NCBI GenBank assembly: GCA_010094025.1
Contig: ML991899.1
Location: 1-34,608, forward strand
Source: Viridothelium virens
Taxonomy: Eukaryota > Ascomycota > Dothideomycetes > Trypetheliales > Trypetheliaceae
Direction of reading: 5' to 3'
Length of the DNA: 34,608 bases
Under the pieces are notes generated by a model. That model saw nothing but the letters and a program-made list of their open reading frames with translations. It did no database searches and was not told the origin of the DNA. This document shows positions 1 to 8,130 of the stretch, piece by piece (position 1 is the first letter of the stretch; each line of letters begins with the position of its first letter). The position numbers and the translations under genes were made by a program.

Positions 1-110
1 AATTAAAAATTAATAACGATATATTAGCTTTTTACATAAAAAAAAATAAATAATATGTAAAATCTGTAAATATAATAATAAACTAAAAAAGAGAAGAAAA
101 AAAATAATAC

Positions 111-256
111 AATATTGATAAACTAGGATCTGTAACTTCATCCATTAAATATAATAATTTAAAGGATGGAAATGCTATTAAAATTAGTATAAGTGCTGGT
201 GTAATTGTTCATATTAATTCTATTAAAGTTCCATGGTTAAGATATTTATTACTTAT
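111..256 (-). pseudogene. cox2: cox2-like 5' segment (partial; terminal piece or duplicated fragment)
   Basis: Read on the minus strand, this segment encodes the second transmembrane helix of cytochrome c oxidase subunit 2 (NKYLNHGTLIELIW, then [13 protein letters not shown], then [12 protein letters not shown]), with TGA as Trp. Bases 111-144 are identical to 34575-34608, where the genuine cox2 continues with the copper-site domain. Below 111 the reading frame leaves cox2 ([10 protein letters not shown], then stop). Upstream of about 256 the frame turns into a Lys/Arg-rich string (KRKRKRNKEG) that is not cox2 and reaches a stop near 340 without an ATG. Either the circle closes through 34608/144 and this is the real 5' half of cox2 with its beginning missing, or it is one of many duplicated gene fragments in this genome. 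Both fit the sequence. Confidence 0.75.
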
Positions 257-388
257 AAAATTTAATCATCCTTCCTTATTTCTTTTCCTTTTCCTTTTCC
301 TTCACCTTGTACTTGATCTGTCGTTACTTTATCTGTCGTATAAAACAAACTCATTAAATTTTTTTGTAAGAGGTGTTTCTGCAGTGTC

Positions 389-898
389 TTATAAGTCTAC
401 AGGTTTAACCGGTCTCGTTTCATCAACATCTAAGTTTGGTTTAGCTGGACTATTAAAAAAACTGGGCTCAGTCTTAGGTTTAGCAGTCGGAGATGGAAAA
501 TTACTAACCTTATCTACTTGAGATCCAGATTGGGACTGAGCACGATTTCTATTATATTCATTTATTTTATAAATATCGTGCTCTAAATTATTTTGGCTAA
601 TACTTTTAGGAAGTTCCGTACTTTCAATACCAAACTTTTTAGCTTTTTCCTCAAAAGCTAATCTATTTCTTTCTAATAAAAACATTTTATCATCATCTTC
701 CACTGCATAACCTATAATCCTTTTGCTTTTATTTAAATAGTCATTAACGATTTTATTAAGATCTCTATCACAACTGTTAGTACTATCACTACTATAACTA
801 TAAATAGTAGAAAGAGATTCTCTATTTTTATCCCTAGTAGACATATTACTACTATTAATATTATCTAGTTTTTTAGTAATGTCTCCAGCTTTATTCAA
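389..898 (-). CDS. Hypothetical hydrophilic ORF, about 169 aa (possible 3' half of a frameshifted gene)
   Basis: Not recognised. The frame is open from a TTG at 898; the first ATG is at 844, giving about 151 aa. The product is soluble-looking and rich in Ser, Asn, Asp, Glu and Lys, with an N-terminal Ser/Asn run and a Pro-rich end (NFPSPTAKPKTEP, then SPAKPNLDVDETRPVKPVDL). There is no membrane segment and no Cys. It lies directly downstream of the ORF at 907-1170, which has a membrane segment but no tail, and there is no in-frame ATG near its beginning. I infer that the two were once one membrane-plus-tail ORF like those at 14499-15152 and 17515-18222. Expression is uncertain. Confidence 0.45.
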   Translation of the reverse strand: MNKAGDITKKLDNINSSNMSTRDKNRESLSTIYSYSSDSTNSCDRDLNKIVNDYLNKSKRIIGYAVEDDDKMFLLERNRLAFEEKAKKFGIESTELPKSISQNNLEHDIYKINEYNRNRAQSQSGSQVDKVSNFPSPTAKPKTEPSFFNSPAKPNLDVDETRPVKPVDL

Positions 899-906
899 AT
901 ATGTTT

Positions 907-1170
907 CTACAGAGTTTGTTTATCTTGTCCTTCTTGTTTTGAAGAGAAAGATTCTTCTGACAGTTGTTCCATAGGATAAAGATTATGTCTATGTTTTATT
1001 ATTTTCTTTTTTACTTCTTCTAAATCAGGTAAATTATTACCTAAAGTTATAGTTTGTTTAAATAGAAAAGAGTCAAATTTTATATAAATTTCATTTATAT
1101 AATATATAATAATAGACATAATAAAATAAAAAGTAATAGAAACGGGTTCAGTATAATTAATAAAAAACAT
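907..1170 (-). CDS. Hypothetical small membrane ORF, 87 aa
   Basis: Not recognised. It starts at an ATG (1170). Residues about 8-27 form one hydrophobic segment (VSITFYFIMSIIIYYINEIY), followed by a charged tail (LEEVKKKIIKHRHN, then SSKQEGQDKQTL) ending at TAG. The ORF at 389-898 opens in another frame 8 bases further on. Together they match the membrane-then-hydrophilic layout of the other accessory ORFs in this genome. A frameshift or sequencing indel near 900 would join them. Whether it is translated is unknown. Confidence 0.45.
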   Translation of the reverse strand: MFFINYTEPVSITFYFIMSIIIYYINEIYIKFDSFLFKQTITLGNNLPDLEEVKKKIIKHRHNLYPMEQLSEESFSSKQEGQDKQTL

Positions 1171-1317
1171 TAATATGATAAATATTGTTTATTAAAAATC
1201 TGCAAAAAAACCATATAAAAAATATAAAAAGGATTTTAAAAATTTTAAACTTAAAATTATTAAATATTTTTTTTAAGAACATTTTTAATTGTGTGTTGGC
1301 TTTTTTCCAATAAGTAA

Positions 1318-1341
1318 TAGGTAAAATCTGTAAATATAATA
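1318..1341. repeat. Short direct repeat, copy 2 (copy 1 at 55-78)
   Basis: The string GTAAAATCTGTAAATATAAT occurs both here and near 57-76 at the left end of the contig, in the same orientation. The left 110 bases of the window therefore have a relative about 1.26 kb further in, and this could have confused assembly at the contig end. Confidence 0.7.
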
Positions 1342-1391
1342 GTATAAAAACGGCAAGTATTTGTTTATAATGCGAAAACTTTACTACTTGG

Positions 1392-1464
1392 TTTCTTATC
1401 TAAGATTCGAACTCAAATCTGGATATCAGAAGTATCCTGCTTTTACCATTAAGCTAATAAGAAA
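1392..1464 (-). tRNA. trnR: tRNA-Arg(TCT)
   Basis: The 7-bp acceptor stem is perfect (TTTCTTA/TAAGAAA). D stem GCTT/AAGC. Anticodon stem GGATA/TATCC with loop CTTCTGA, giving anticodon TCT. The T arm contains TTCGAAT. It reads AGA/AGG. A second Arg tRNA (ACG) lies at 22170. Confidence 0.9.
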
Positions 1465-1483
1465 TTAATTAAGTGCTATTAAA

Positions 1484-1555
1484 GCTAGGAGAGAAAATTG
1501 AATTCTCATTTTTAATGCATGAAATTAAAGTTCTAACCTATTAAACTATCCTAGC
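1484..1555 (-). tRNA. trnM: tRNA-Met(CAT), third CAT tRNA
   Basis: Acceptor GCTAGGA/TCCTAGC is perfect. Anticodon stem TTAAT/ATTAA with loop TTCATGC gives CAT. T stem GAGAA/TTCTC. Two other CAT tRNAs exist at 4753 and 4835. With three, one of them might be an Ile tRNA with a modified C34 reading ATA, which cannot be told from sequence alone. Confidence 0.85.
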
Positions 1556-1594
1556 ATAAAATATTAAAAAATATTTATAAAAAAAAAAGAATGA

Positions 1595-1672
1595 AGGGTG
1601 GAAACCCTGAATTGAACAGGGAACTTATTATTCCACATACAGTTGTTCTGCAAATTGAACTACTAATAAATA
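1595..1672 (-). pseudogene. Degenerate copy of tRNA-His
   Basis: This stretch keeps the T arm (CCCTGTTCAATTCAGGG) and the segment around TGTATGTGG of the trnH at 1825-1898, but the acceptor 5' strand has become CTATTTATTAGTAG and no longer pairs with the 3' side. The anticodon stem is also broken. It is a diverged tandem duplicate, about 150 bp from its parent. Confidence 0.75.
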
Positions 1673-1824
1673 GCTTTAACTAAAAAGACTAAACATTATA
1701 ATATTTAATTTTTAGTTTTTTACTTTATATCAGGAGGTAAAAGAAATAAAGCAAAATTTATAGGTATATCTCTAAAATAATACTTAATCTTATAATATTA
1801 GAAAAATTAAAAATGTATTAAGCG

Positions 1825-1898
1825 GGGTGGTACCCTGGATTGAACAGGGAACTTATTGTGCCACATACAATCGTTCTACCAATTGAACTATACCATCC
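1825..1898 (-). tRNA. trnH: tRNA-His(GTG)
   Basis: Acceptor GGATGGT/ACCACCC has one A-C mismatch. D stem GTTC/GAAC. Anticodon stem ATTGT/ACAAT with loop ATGTGGC gives GTG. T arm CCCTG-TTCAATC-CAGGG. It is the intact member of a pair with the decayed copy at 1595-1672. Confidence 0.88.
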
Positions 1899-2021
1899 TT
1901 TTATTTTTTTTTTATATTTTAAATATAAAGTGTAAATAATATTTTACTTATGCATATCTACTTTTATTCATAAAAAAAACAGAAAAAAAAATTGTAAATT
2001 AGCTAAAAGAAAAAAAAAAGG

Positions 2022-2177
2022 TTAAAACCCTAAAGCTGTACCAAATATAGGATATAATCGTAAAAATTTTTTAATATTATTTAAACTAAAATACCCTTGA
2101 AACAAGCAATAGAAAAATATAGTACTAGGTACTATAATATATAAATTTAAAGAATCGAAATTAATCAATTTAGACAT
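2022..2177 (-). CDS. Small chimeric ORF, 51 aa, carrying the cox3 start and leader
   Basis: It begins ATGTCTAA, and the sequence before it (2178-2205) matches the leader and start of cox3 (32507-32560): gacatattatc, a T run, then tatatcaca. After the start the protein differs from Cox3. It has one hydrophobic segment (residues about 12-27, LYIIVPSTIFFYCLF) followed by a basic stretch (NNIKKFLRLYP), ending ALGF. The size and the hydrophobic-then-basic layout are those of fungal Atp8, but the usual MPQL start is absent. I consider atp8 a weak possibility only. More likely it is a novel ORF that captured the cox3 leader. Confidence 0.4.
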   Translation of the reverse strand: MSKLINFDSLNLYIIVPSTIFFYCLFQGYFSLNNIKKFLRLYPIFGTALGF

Positions 2178-2240
2178 ATTATCTTTTTTTTTTCTATATC
2201 ACATCACATTTTTTTCTAGGTCACATTTATCACAATATAT
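2178..2240. repeat. Duplicated cox3 leader
   Basis: This short stretch upstream of the 51-aa ORF resembles the region immediately upstream of cox3 at 32515-32575, including the start context and the motif ctatatcacatt. In yeast the cox3 leader is bound by dedicated translational activators. If that holds here, the copy could place the ORF under cox3 control, which is inference. Confidence 0.6.
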
Positions 2241-2283
2241 CTTTAATAAAAGAGGATAAAATATGCTAACAAATTATGGGGGG

Positions 2284-2356
2284 GGCTATGTAAGAATTGC
2301 ACTTACATAATATGATCACAAAACCAGATGCATTGTTATTATACTAACGAGGCCTA
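2284..2356 (-). pseudogene. Degenerate copy of tRNA-Thr
   Basis: It resembles trnT at 4920-4989: GCCTCGTTAGTATAAT, the loop TTTTGTGATC and a T arm GTAAG/CTTAC. The acceptor strands no longer pair (GCCTCGT against ACATAGC) and the anticodon stem is lost. It is preceded by a run of nine G on the plus strand. A diverged duplicate. Confidence 0.65.
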
Positions 2357-2449
2357 TATATTAATAAATTTATATAACAATAATATAAATAAACATTTAA
2401 TAATATTTAAAGTATAACTTAACTTAAATATAAAAAAAATAAAAAGAAT

Positions 2450-2665
2450 AGAAAACATTTAGTTAATATTTTAATCTATTATTTACGCTATAATTTAACT
2501 AAAGCTAATTTTTTCTATCATATATTATTAAAGCTTTATTATTATAAGGTTTTACCTTTCCTACCTATTTAAATAAATAAATACCTTTAAAAGGCTTAAC
2601 TATTTTATCTTTTATATTTAGATATATACTAGCCTGACGTATACCTAAAAATCTAGCAGCCAGAC
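2450..2665. repeat. Dispersed repeat, copy 1: relic 3' end of an endonuclease ORF (copy 2 at 26850-27040)
   Basis: Both copies share the blocks acatttagttaatattt, ttacgct, gtttaactaaag and a stretch translating on the minus strand to LAARFLGIRQASIYLNIKD here and LAARYLGIRQPSISLYIKD in the other copy. This looks like a helix-turn-helix tail of the kind found at the C-terminus of intron endonucleases. Both are in the same orientation. Confidence 0.65.
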
Positions 2666-3810
2666 CTATTCTTTAAAAAATAGTAATTTTATTTAAAGCA
2701 AGGTTTGTTACTTATAATTTTAAATCAGTTTTTGAATAACTTGCTCTAAATTATTATTTGTACCTAAATTATTATTTGTATCCACCTTTAGTTATGTTGA
2801 GGCGATTCGAACACCCAATAATAAATACCAAAAATTTATGACTTACCTATTAGTCGACAACATATTTTTATAGAATTTTTTATATAAAATTTTAATTATT
2901 GAATCCTTTTTAATTTAAATTTATCACCCTAAATTTTTCAATTATTAATATCTCTTAATTTTAAAGATCTGCCTACACTTAATGAATTAGCTGCTTTTCT
3001 TACACTGCTAAATTTGTATTTAACTATAACATTACAATCTAATACTAGTAATATTGTCGATTTAGATTTTTCTCGTCATAATGACTAGAAATGTTTTCAG
3101 GATAAATATTACTAGAATAATACCTGCTAGTTTCATTTACTTTAAAATATCAACTGTTATTTCACAAGATCTCTTTATTTAAATTAATACTAACAGTAGA
3201 AAATAATATACCAAAAAAATTAGAGTTAGCTTTAATAATATTTAAATATTAAAAATTTTACAGGTTTTTTATCAAAAGCATAAAAAAAAACACCTTTATT
3301 ACATCTTATTAATATAATAATAAGAGATAATTTACTATTACCTTATTCATATGCGTAGTATGTAAAAGTATTTGTAAAGATTTACCTATACGGTAATTAC
3401 CTATTTTTAATATACTATCAATTTTATGTTTATATCCTAACATAGAGCCAACTGTTTATTAATATTGAAATAAGGTTTGTATTTATCCAAGTAAAACTGC
3501 TCTCTCTCTAACAACTTTATTTTGTTCTTAACAATGATATTAGTAGAGGGAAAACTAACATATTCCAGTAAACCAAACTATAAGTTATTTCAGCCATACT
3601 TATACACTAACCTATACAACTTAGAAATATAAAGATTAGGTTTAAAAAAATTGTATTTATACTTTGCAAGACGATTATTTATATTAATAGCTGAACCAAT
3701 ATACATTATAGACTTATCAATTTTAAACCTGTATATATAAATAGCTGAACCTCTAATTAAGGTTTTGTTATCTTGACTTATAGTTAATCCATTTATATCA
3801 ATATTATATC
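2480..3810 (-). pseudogene. Decayed GIY-YIG homing endonuclease
   Basis: Minus-strand translation from about 3790 gives a GIY-YIG core, SAIYIYRFKIDKSIMYIGSA, then NNRLAKYKYNFF and, after a stop, EREQFYLDKYKPYFNIN, which matches the order of motifs in this nuclease family. Further down come MLGYKHKIDSILKI, SSVRKAANSLSVGRS and the DNA-binding-like tail at 2600-2660. The frame is broken by several stops and shifts, so this cannot make a full protein. No intact group I intron or interrupted host gene is apparent around it. I read it as the corpse of a former intron or free-standing element between trnT-like and trnL sequences. trnQ at 2794 sits inside its span, which suggests rearrangement. Confidence 0.7.
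2794..2863 (-). tRNA. trnQ: tRNA-Gln(TTG)
   Basis: Acceptor ATGTTGT/TCAACAT with one T-T mismatch at its base. D stem GACT/AGTC. Anticodon stem TAAAT/ATTTA with loop TTTTGGT gives TTG. T arm GGGTG-TTCGAAT-CGCCT. It lies inside the span of endonuclease remains. Confidence 0.85.
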
Positions 3811-3829
3811 ATTTTACTTTTTTCCATAT

Positions 3830-3912
3830 ATAGGTAACAAGACTTGAACTTGTAAGGATATTAAACCAATCCGTCCTAAGCGGATCCTGTTTGCCAATTT
3901 CAGCACACCTAT
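3830..3912 (-). tRNA. trnL: tRNA-Leu(TAG)
   Basis: Class II tRNA with a long variable arm. Acceptor ATAGGTG/TACCTAT. Anticodon stem ATCCG/CGGAT, loop CTTAGGA, anticodon TAG. T arm contains TTCAAGT. Confidence 0.9.
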
Positions 3913-3999
3913 TTTTATATAAATATATTATATGTAATATCTTAAAAATTTAAAAATAGTACTAATTATTAAAAAAATAATAATGAAAAAAAAAAGATT

Positions 4000-4083
4000 T
4001 ATGCTATCTTAGGTTTTGCCTTTTCAGAAGCAACATGTTTATTTGCTCTTATGATGGCTTTTTTACTTTTATATGTTGCTTAA
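4000..4083 (+). pseudogene. atp9: Inverted fragment of atp9 (3' end)
   Basis: On the plus strand this encodes [19 protein letters not shown] and then FLLLYVA plus TAA, almost identical to the C-terminal 27 residues of Atp9 at 8705-8929. The preceding A-run puts the nearest ATG (3983) out of frame, so it cannot be translated as Atp9. It is the clearest plus-strand gene fragment in the window. The few differences are mostly at third positions plus Gly to Cys in the loop, suggesting a moderately recent inverted copy. Confidence 0.85.
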
Positions 4084-4160
4084 TTACGAATGTTGTCATA
4101 AACAATGTATTTAGAATACAAACCTAAGTGATGAAAAATGATACCACTCTTATAGTTGGT

Positions 4161-4232
4161 GCTCAATATAAGATTTGAACTTATAACCCCGGTTTCTTCA
4201 GAACCATGCTCAACCAATTGAGCTTATCGAGC
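4161..4232 (-). tRNA. trnF: tRNA-Phe(GAA)
   Basis: Acceptor GCTCGAT/ATTGAGC. D stem GCTC/GAGC. Anticodon stem TGGTT/AACCG, loop CTGAAGA, anticodon GAA. T arm TAAG-TTCAAAT-CTTA. Confidence 0.9.
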
Positions 4233-4380
4233 TTTTATTTATTTTCTATAAAATATTCATTTAAAATAAGTTTATATGTATATATTATATATATTTTCCT
4301 TTTACTATTTCGCTTTGTTTTTATATTATTAGCTTATATATATATATATTTCAAATTAAATTTGCTATTTTAAATGAACT

Positions 4381-4400
4381 TATTGAGCTTATCGAGCTTT
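4381..4400. repeat. Copy of the 5' end of trnF
   Basis: The string attgagcttatcgagcttt recurs here and at 4218-4235, where it covers the acceptor and D stem of trnF. It is a small partial tRNA duplicate in the trnF-trnA spacer. Confidence 0.75.
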
Positions 4401-4423
4401 AATGGTTAAAAAAGAATAAAATG

Positions 4424-4496
4424 TGGAGATATTAGGTGTCGATCCTAAAATAACGATATGCAAAATCGCAGTTTTACCTTTTAAACTATAACCCCA
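4424..4496 (-). tRNA. trnA: tRNA-Ala(TGC)
   Basis: Acceptor TGGGGTT/ATCTCCA with one T-T mismatch. Anticodon stem GCGAT/ATCGT, loop TTTGCAT, anticodon TGC. T stem TTAGG/CCTAA. Confidence 0.88.
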
Positions 4497-4507
4497 AAAT
4501 AAAATAT

Positions 4508-4579
4508 GACCCATCTGGGGTTCGAACCCAGGTATGTAACGATGAAAAAGTTATGTCTTAACCACTTGACTAATGGGCC
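4508..4579 (-). tRNA. trnE: tRNA-Glu(TTC)
   Basis: Acceptor GGCCCAT/ATGGGTC. Anticodon loop TTTTCAT, anticodon TTC, with one mismatch at the loop end of the stem. T arm CTGGG-TTCGAAC-CCCAG. Confidence 0.88.
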
Positions 4580-4611
4580 TTAAAAACTTTCATATACTAT
4601 TATATATTTTT

Positions 4612-4693
4612 ATCCGAAAAACGACTTGAACGTTCACGATCTAATATCAATAAATCTTAAGATTATCCTGTCTACCAATTCCAGCACTCGGAT
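4612..4693 (-). tRNA. trnL: tRNA-Leu(TAA)
   Basis: Class II tRNA. Acceptor ATCCGAG/TTCGGAT. Anticodon loop CTTAAGA gives TAA. D-loop segment TGCTGGAATTGGTAGACA is typical of Leu tRNAs. Confidence 0.88.
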
Positions 4694-4752
4694 TAATATG
4701 TTATATATATATATATATTAAACCTTATACATATATTTAATGTAGTAAATAT

Positions 4753-4824
4753 AAGGCTAGAATGACTTGAACACTCATCTGAGCTATTATGAGCAGCTTG
4801 CTCTACCTATTAAGCTATAACCTT
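4753..4824 (-). tRNA. trnM: tRNA-Met(CAT), probable elongator
   Basis: Acceptor AAGGTTA/TAGCCTT. D stem GCTT. Anticodon stem AGCTG/TAGCT, loop CTCATAA, anticodon CAT. T stem GAGTG-TTCAAGT-CATTC. It lacks the initiator-type acceptor seen in the next tRNA. Confidence 0.88.
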
Positions 4825-4834
4825 AATAAATAAG

Positions 4835-4904
4835 TGCGGACAGAGGATTTGCACCTCTATATATTGGTCATGAGCCAATTATGTTACTATTACATCAATC
4901 CGCA
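4835..4904 (-). tRNA. trnM: tRNA-Met(CAT), probable initiator
   Basis: Acceptor TGCGGAT/GTCCGCA. Anticodon stem ATTGG/CCAAT, loop CTCATGA, anticodon CAT. The TGCGG start and D arm GATG-TAATAGTAA-CAT resemble fungal mitochondrial initiator tRNAs, so I assign the initiator role by family resemblance. Confidence 0.9.
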
Positions 4905-4919
4905 TAAAAATATAAATAA

Positions 4920-4989
4920 GCCCAGTATAAGTATCGCACTTATTTCAACCGATTACAAAACGGGTACATTACTTTTATGCTAACTAGGC
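4920..4989 (-). tRNA. trnT: tRNA-Thr(TGT)
   Basis: Acceptor GCCTAGT/ACTGGGC is fully paired. D stem GCAT/ATGT. Loop TTTGTAA gives anticodon TGT. The anticodon stem CCCGT/TCGGT pairs only in its central three positions, with mismatches at both ends. It is still the only Thr tRNA that folds, so I call it functional. A decayed copy is at 2284-2356. Confidence 0.8.
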
Positions 4990-5189
4990 CCCCATAATAA
5001 TAAATATAATAAATTATTTTAACTAAGCTATATAAAAATAATATATGATAAAATATTATTTAGTTTATAATACATTTAGTACTTTATACCTAAAAATATT
5101 AAAATTCTTTTAGCTAAAGCCTATACATTATAATTATCATAACTATACTTTTAATATAATTATAATAAAAATATAAATTGTAGTGTTAT

Positions 5190-8130
5190 ACTACATATAT
5201 TTAAGAGTATCTTAAAGTAAGTTTCGTACCTACATGCATTCAGTACTTATCTTAAACTAACATAGCTTTCCTGCCCTGCTTACACTAAACATAAACTAGA
5301 GTAACAGTTATATCCTCTAATTACATTAATATAGATATAATATTATTAAATACAATATAAATATAATATAATTATATATATCAGCATAGCCGAATATTAA
5401 TATTAGACATCACTATAAACAACAGGTAAACCATAGGTTAATATACCCAACTCCTTTCGTACGAAGGGGCTATCTTTATTTTACTCTAATTTCCTCTAGA
5501 AGATAGAAACCATACTGTCTCACGACGTATTTAACCCAGCTCGTGTAGCTCTTTAAACGACGAACAGTCGTACCCTTCATGTCTCTTACATTCATGTGGA
5601 TGAGCTAAGCCGACATCGAGGTGCCAAACTGCGCACCCAATTTGTACTCTCTGGCGCAATTAGCCTGTTATCCCTAGCGTAGCTTTTTCAATAATCCAAG
5701 ACCTTTCCTTTTTGCATCTTGTGATCATATGCCCCGCTTACGCGACTGATAGACATGTAAGTCAAACAGTAAAGCAAGATTAAGCCATTAAACTGTATAA
5801 GTATATCTTAATATCCTTATCATAATATAACATATTATAATAAAAATTATAAATATTATTAAGAATTTTTAATTAAAAGATAATAATACATAATTATTAT
5901 ATATTTATTTTTAAACTTAATTTAATATTAATTATACATCTATTTTCCATATAGTAAAATCTTACTTAATTAATATAAATATATAAAGTATCTATTTAAA
6001 AGACAAGAATTGAATTAGCTAATATTTTACTAATATAAATTAAAAAAAAAGATTAAGGATTTTTTAACAAAATTAATTTTGGATATACCCAGGTACTTTT
6101 TATGGGATCTGTGCCCCGCATAAACTATCCACTAGCAACTGTATCATTAATATAAATCAAAAATTTTGATATTTACCTTTATTATTTTCCTTTAAAGATT
6201 GTATTACACAATTGATATGTTAAACAAAGTAAAGGTGTTTCAATTATATTTAATCAATTACCTTATACACTAAAACTTGTTCCAACATACCCAATAACTA
6301 GTAACAGTAAAGCTGCATAGGGTCTTCTCGTCTATCTAGAGGTAAACTGTATCTGCACAGTTATTATAATTTCACTGAGACAATTATTGAGACAGCTGTT
6401 GTATCGTTAAATCATTCATGCAAAGACCGTATTTAGCGGCCAGGGTATTCCGCTACCTTAGGACCCTTATAGGTAAGGCCGCCATTGATCGGGGTATCCT
6501 TCAAAACCTTCCCAAAAAAAAAAAAGCAAACCCGTTAACCAGCCGATATAGGGCAGATATCGCACTCAATACTTTGATTTATTATCTTATGCAAAGTGCT
6601 TTGTTTTAATTAAACAGTCGTACAACATCATTCTATGCCTCCTTTTCTTTAACTGATATTAATCAGCAGGAATGGCCCACCTTATCCCGAAGTTACGGTG
6701 CCAATTTGCCGAGTTCCTTAATAATTGTTATCTCAAACGCCTTTGTATACTCTACTTGCTTACTTGTGGTAGTTTCTAGGTACGGTCATATTTATATTTT
6801 ATCAAAAAAAGGTTTAAAAGAATTTATCTTTAAAAATAAATCCTTATTCAAAAATATATAGGTTTATAAAACCTTACATATTATTTTCCAGAACATTATA
6901 TACTCTATTAATGTCTTATATATATCGAGATTTACTCATCGTTTATTCCTTTAGGGCAGGTCAATAAACTTAGAGGCCGTTACTTTAAATAAATACCATA
7001 AGCTTAAGGCGAGGGTTATCCCTTTTTCGTTACTCATGTCAGCATTATCTCTTGGATTATGTTAATTAATATATCTAAAACTAAATCTATCATTTATCCA
7101 ATGTTCCGCTACCCCATAAATATAAAATTAAAATACTTATGGACAAGGTTTTGGTATATTATTTAGATCCGTTATATTTTCAGTGCTATTAATTATTTAA
7201 TATTAAATTGTTGATACTAAATAAACCAGTGCTCTGTTACGAGGTCTTTAAAAAATGGCCGCTTCTAAGCCTATTTCCTGATTGAATTAAAAAATAACTC
7301 CTTTTATTTCACTTAATAATAATTTTGGAACCTTAAACGCTTGTTCTGGGCTGTTTCCCTTTAGACATACAATCTTATCATACTATGTCCGATTATTCAA
7401 TAATTATCATTACCATTCCGAGAGCAACTACTTACCAATAAAATTTTCGCAAATCCCCCGATGTATACAAAAAACTTTGTCTAAGAACACAATTCTGTAC
7501 CTGCTATGATATTATTTGAATTACCTACTTATATAGGTTTCGCGGAAAACCAGCTATCCTAGTCAGTTTTGTCTTTCACTTACTTATCATAATTCTTCGG
7601 ATATCTTTACAACGATAAACCGTGCGGGCTTTTATAACCCTGATTATAATAAGATCACTAGGCTTCGGGTCTAATTTTAAATACTTATTCATTATTTAGT
7701 AATTGGTTTATCTGGGCAAATCTTGCTTGCATTTAATTTTAACTTGCTGACCCATTATGCAAAAGGTACGCTCTTATTCTATTTTATTATTTACTTGAAC
7801 TACTTATAAAAATACTATTTCAAATTTTTCCCTCAAGGTACTTATTTTCATATTTTTCTATCGCTTATAATCTATATTTAATTTTAGAGGAAGGTTCCCC
7901 TTTATTCAAACAAATTAGTTCTACATTTTACTTTAAATTTTTTTTCCATTTTTATTCACACTATATTTGGAATCTCGTTTGATTTTTTTTCCTAAAGCTA
8001 TTAAGATATTTCAATTAACTTTGTTTAACATGGAATTTTTCTAAGAAATTAAGGAGATACATATATTTTTTATATACGAGCACGGCATCCTATATAAAAA
8101 TTTTTCTTTCTTTAGATTATAGCTATTTAT
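5190..8130 (-). rRNA. rnl: Large subunit ribosomal RNA (ends approximate)
   Basis: Conserved 23S-like blocks appear in order on the minus strand. The 5' end is near 8100 with GGATGCCGTGC. Then come GTCCTAAGGTAGCGGAAT near 6450 and TTTGCATGAATG, followed by the domain V strings CTAGGGATAACAGGCTAATTGCG (5663-5686) and AGCCGACATCGAGG in complement. The sarcin-ricin loop is near 5455 (AGTACGAAAGGA-like, complement of cctttcgtacgaagg). The peptidyl-transferase strings run without interruption, so the usual intron sites in domains IV and V are empty. Ends are set by similarity to the E. coli 23S layout and could be off by tens of bases. A poly-A/T tract at about 6511-6522 lies in a variable helix. 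Forward open frames within it, for example at 6418, are incidental. Confidence 0.93.

Noticed and set aside
2281-2289. Run of G as a possible GC cluster or origin element
   Set aside because: It is a single G run next to a decayed tRNA-Thr. No palindrome or repeated GC cluster like those of yeast was seen.
6418-6609. 63-codon plus-strand open frame
   Set aside because: It lies inside conserved domain IV-V sequence of rnl on the opposite strand and covers rRNA motifs.
5190-8130. Intron in rnl
   Set aside because: The usual insertion sites in domains IV and V read through without interruption and the total length is normal.
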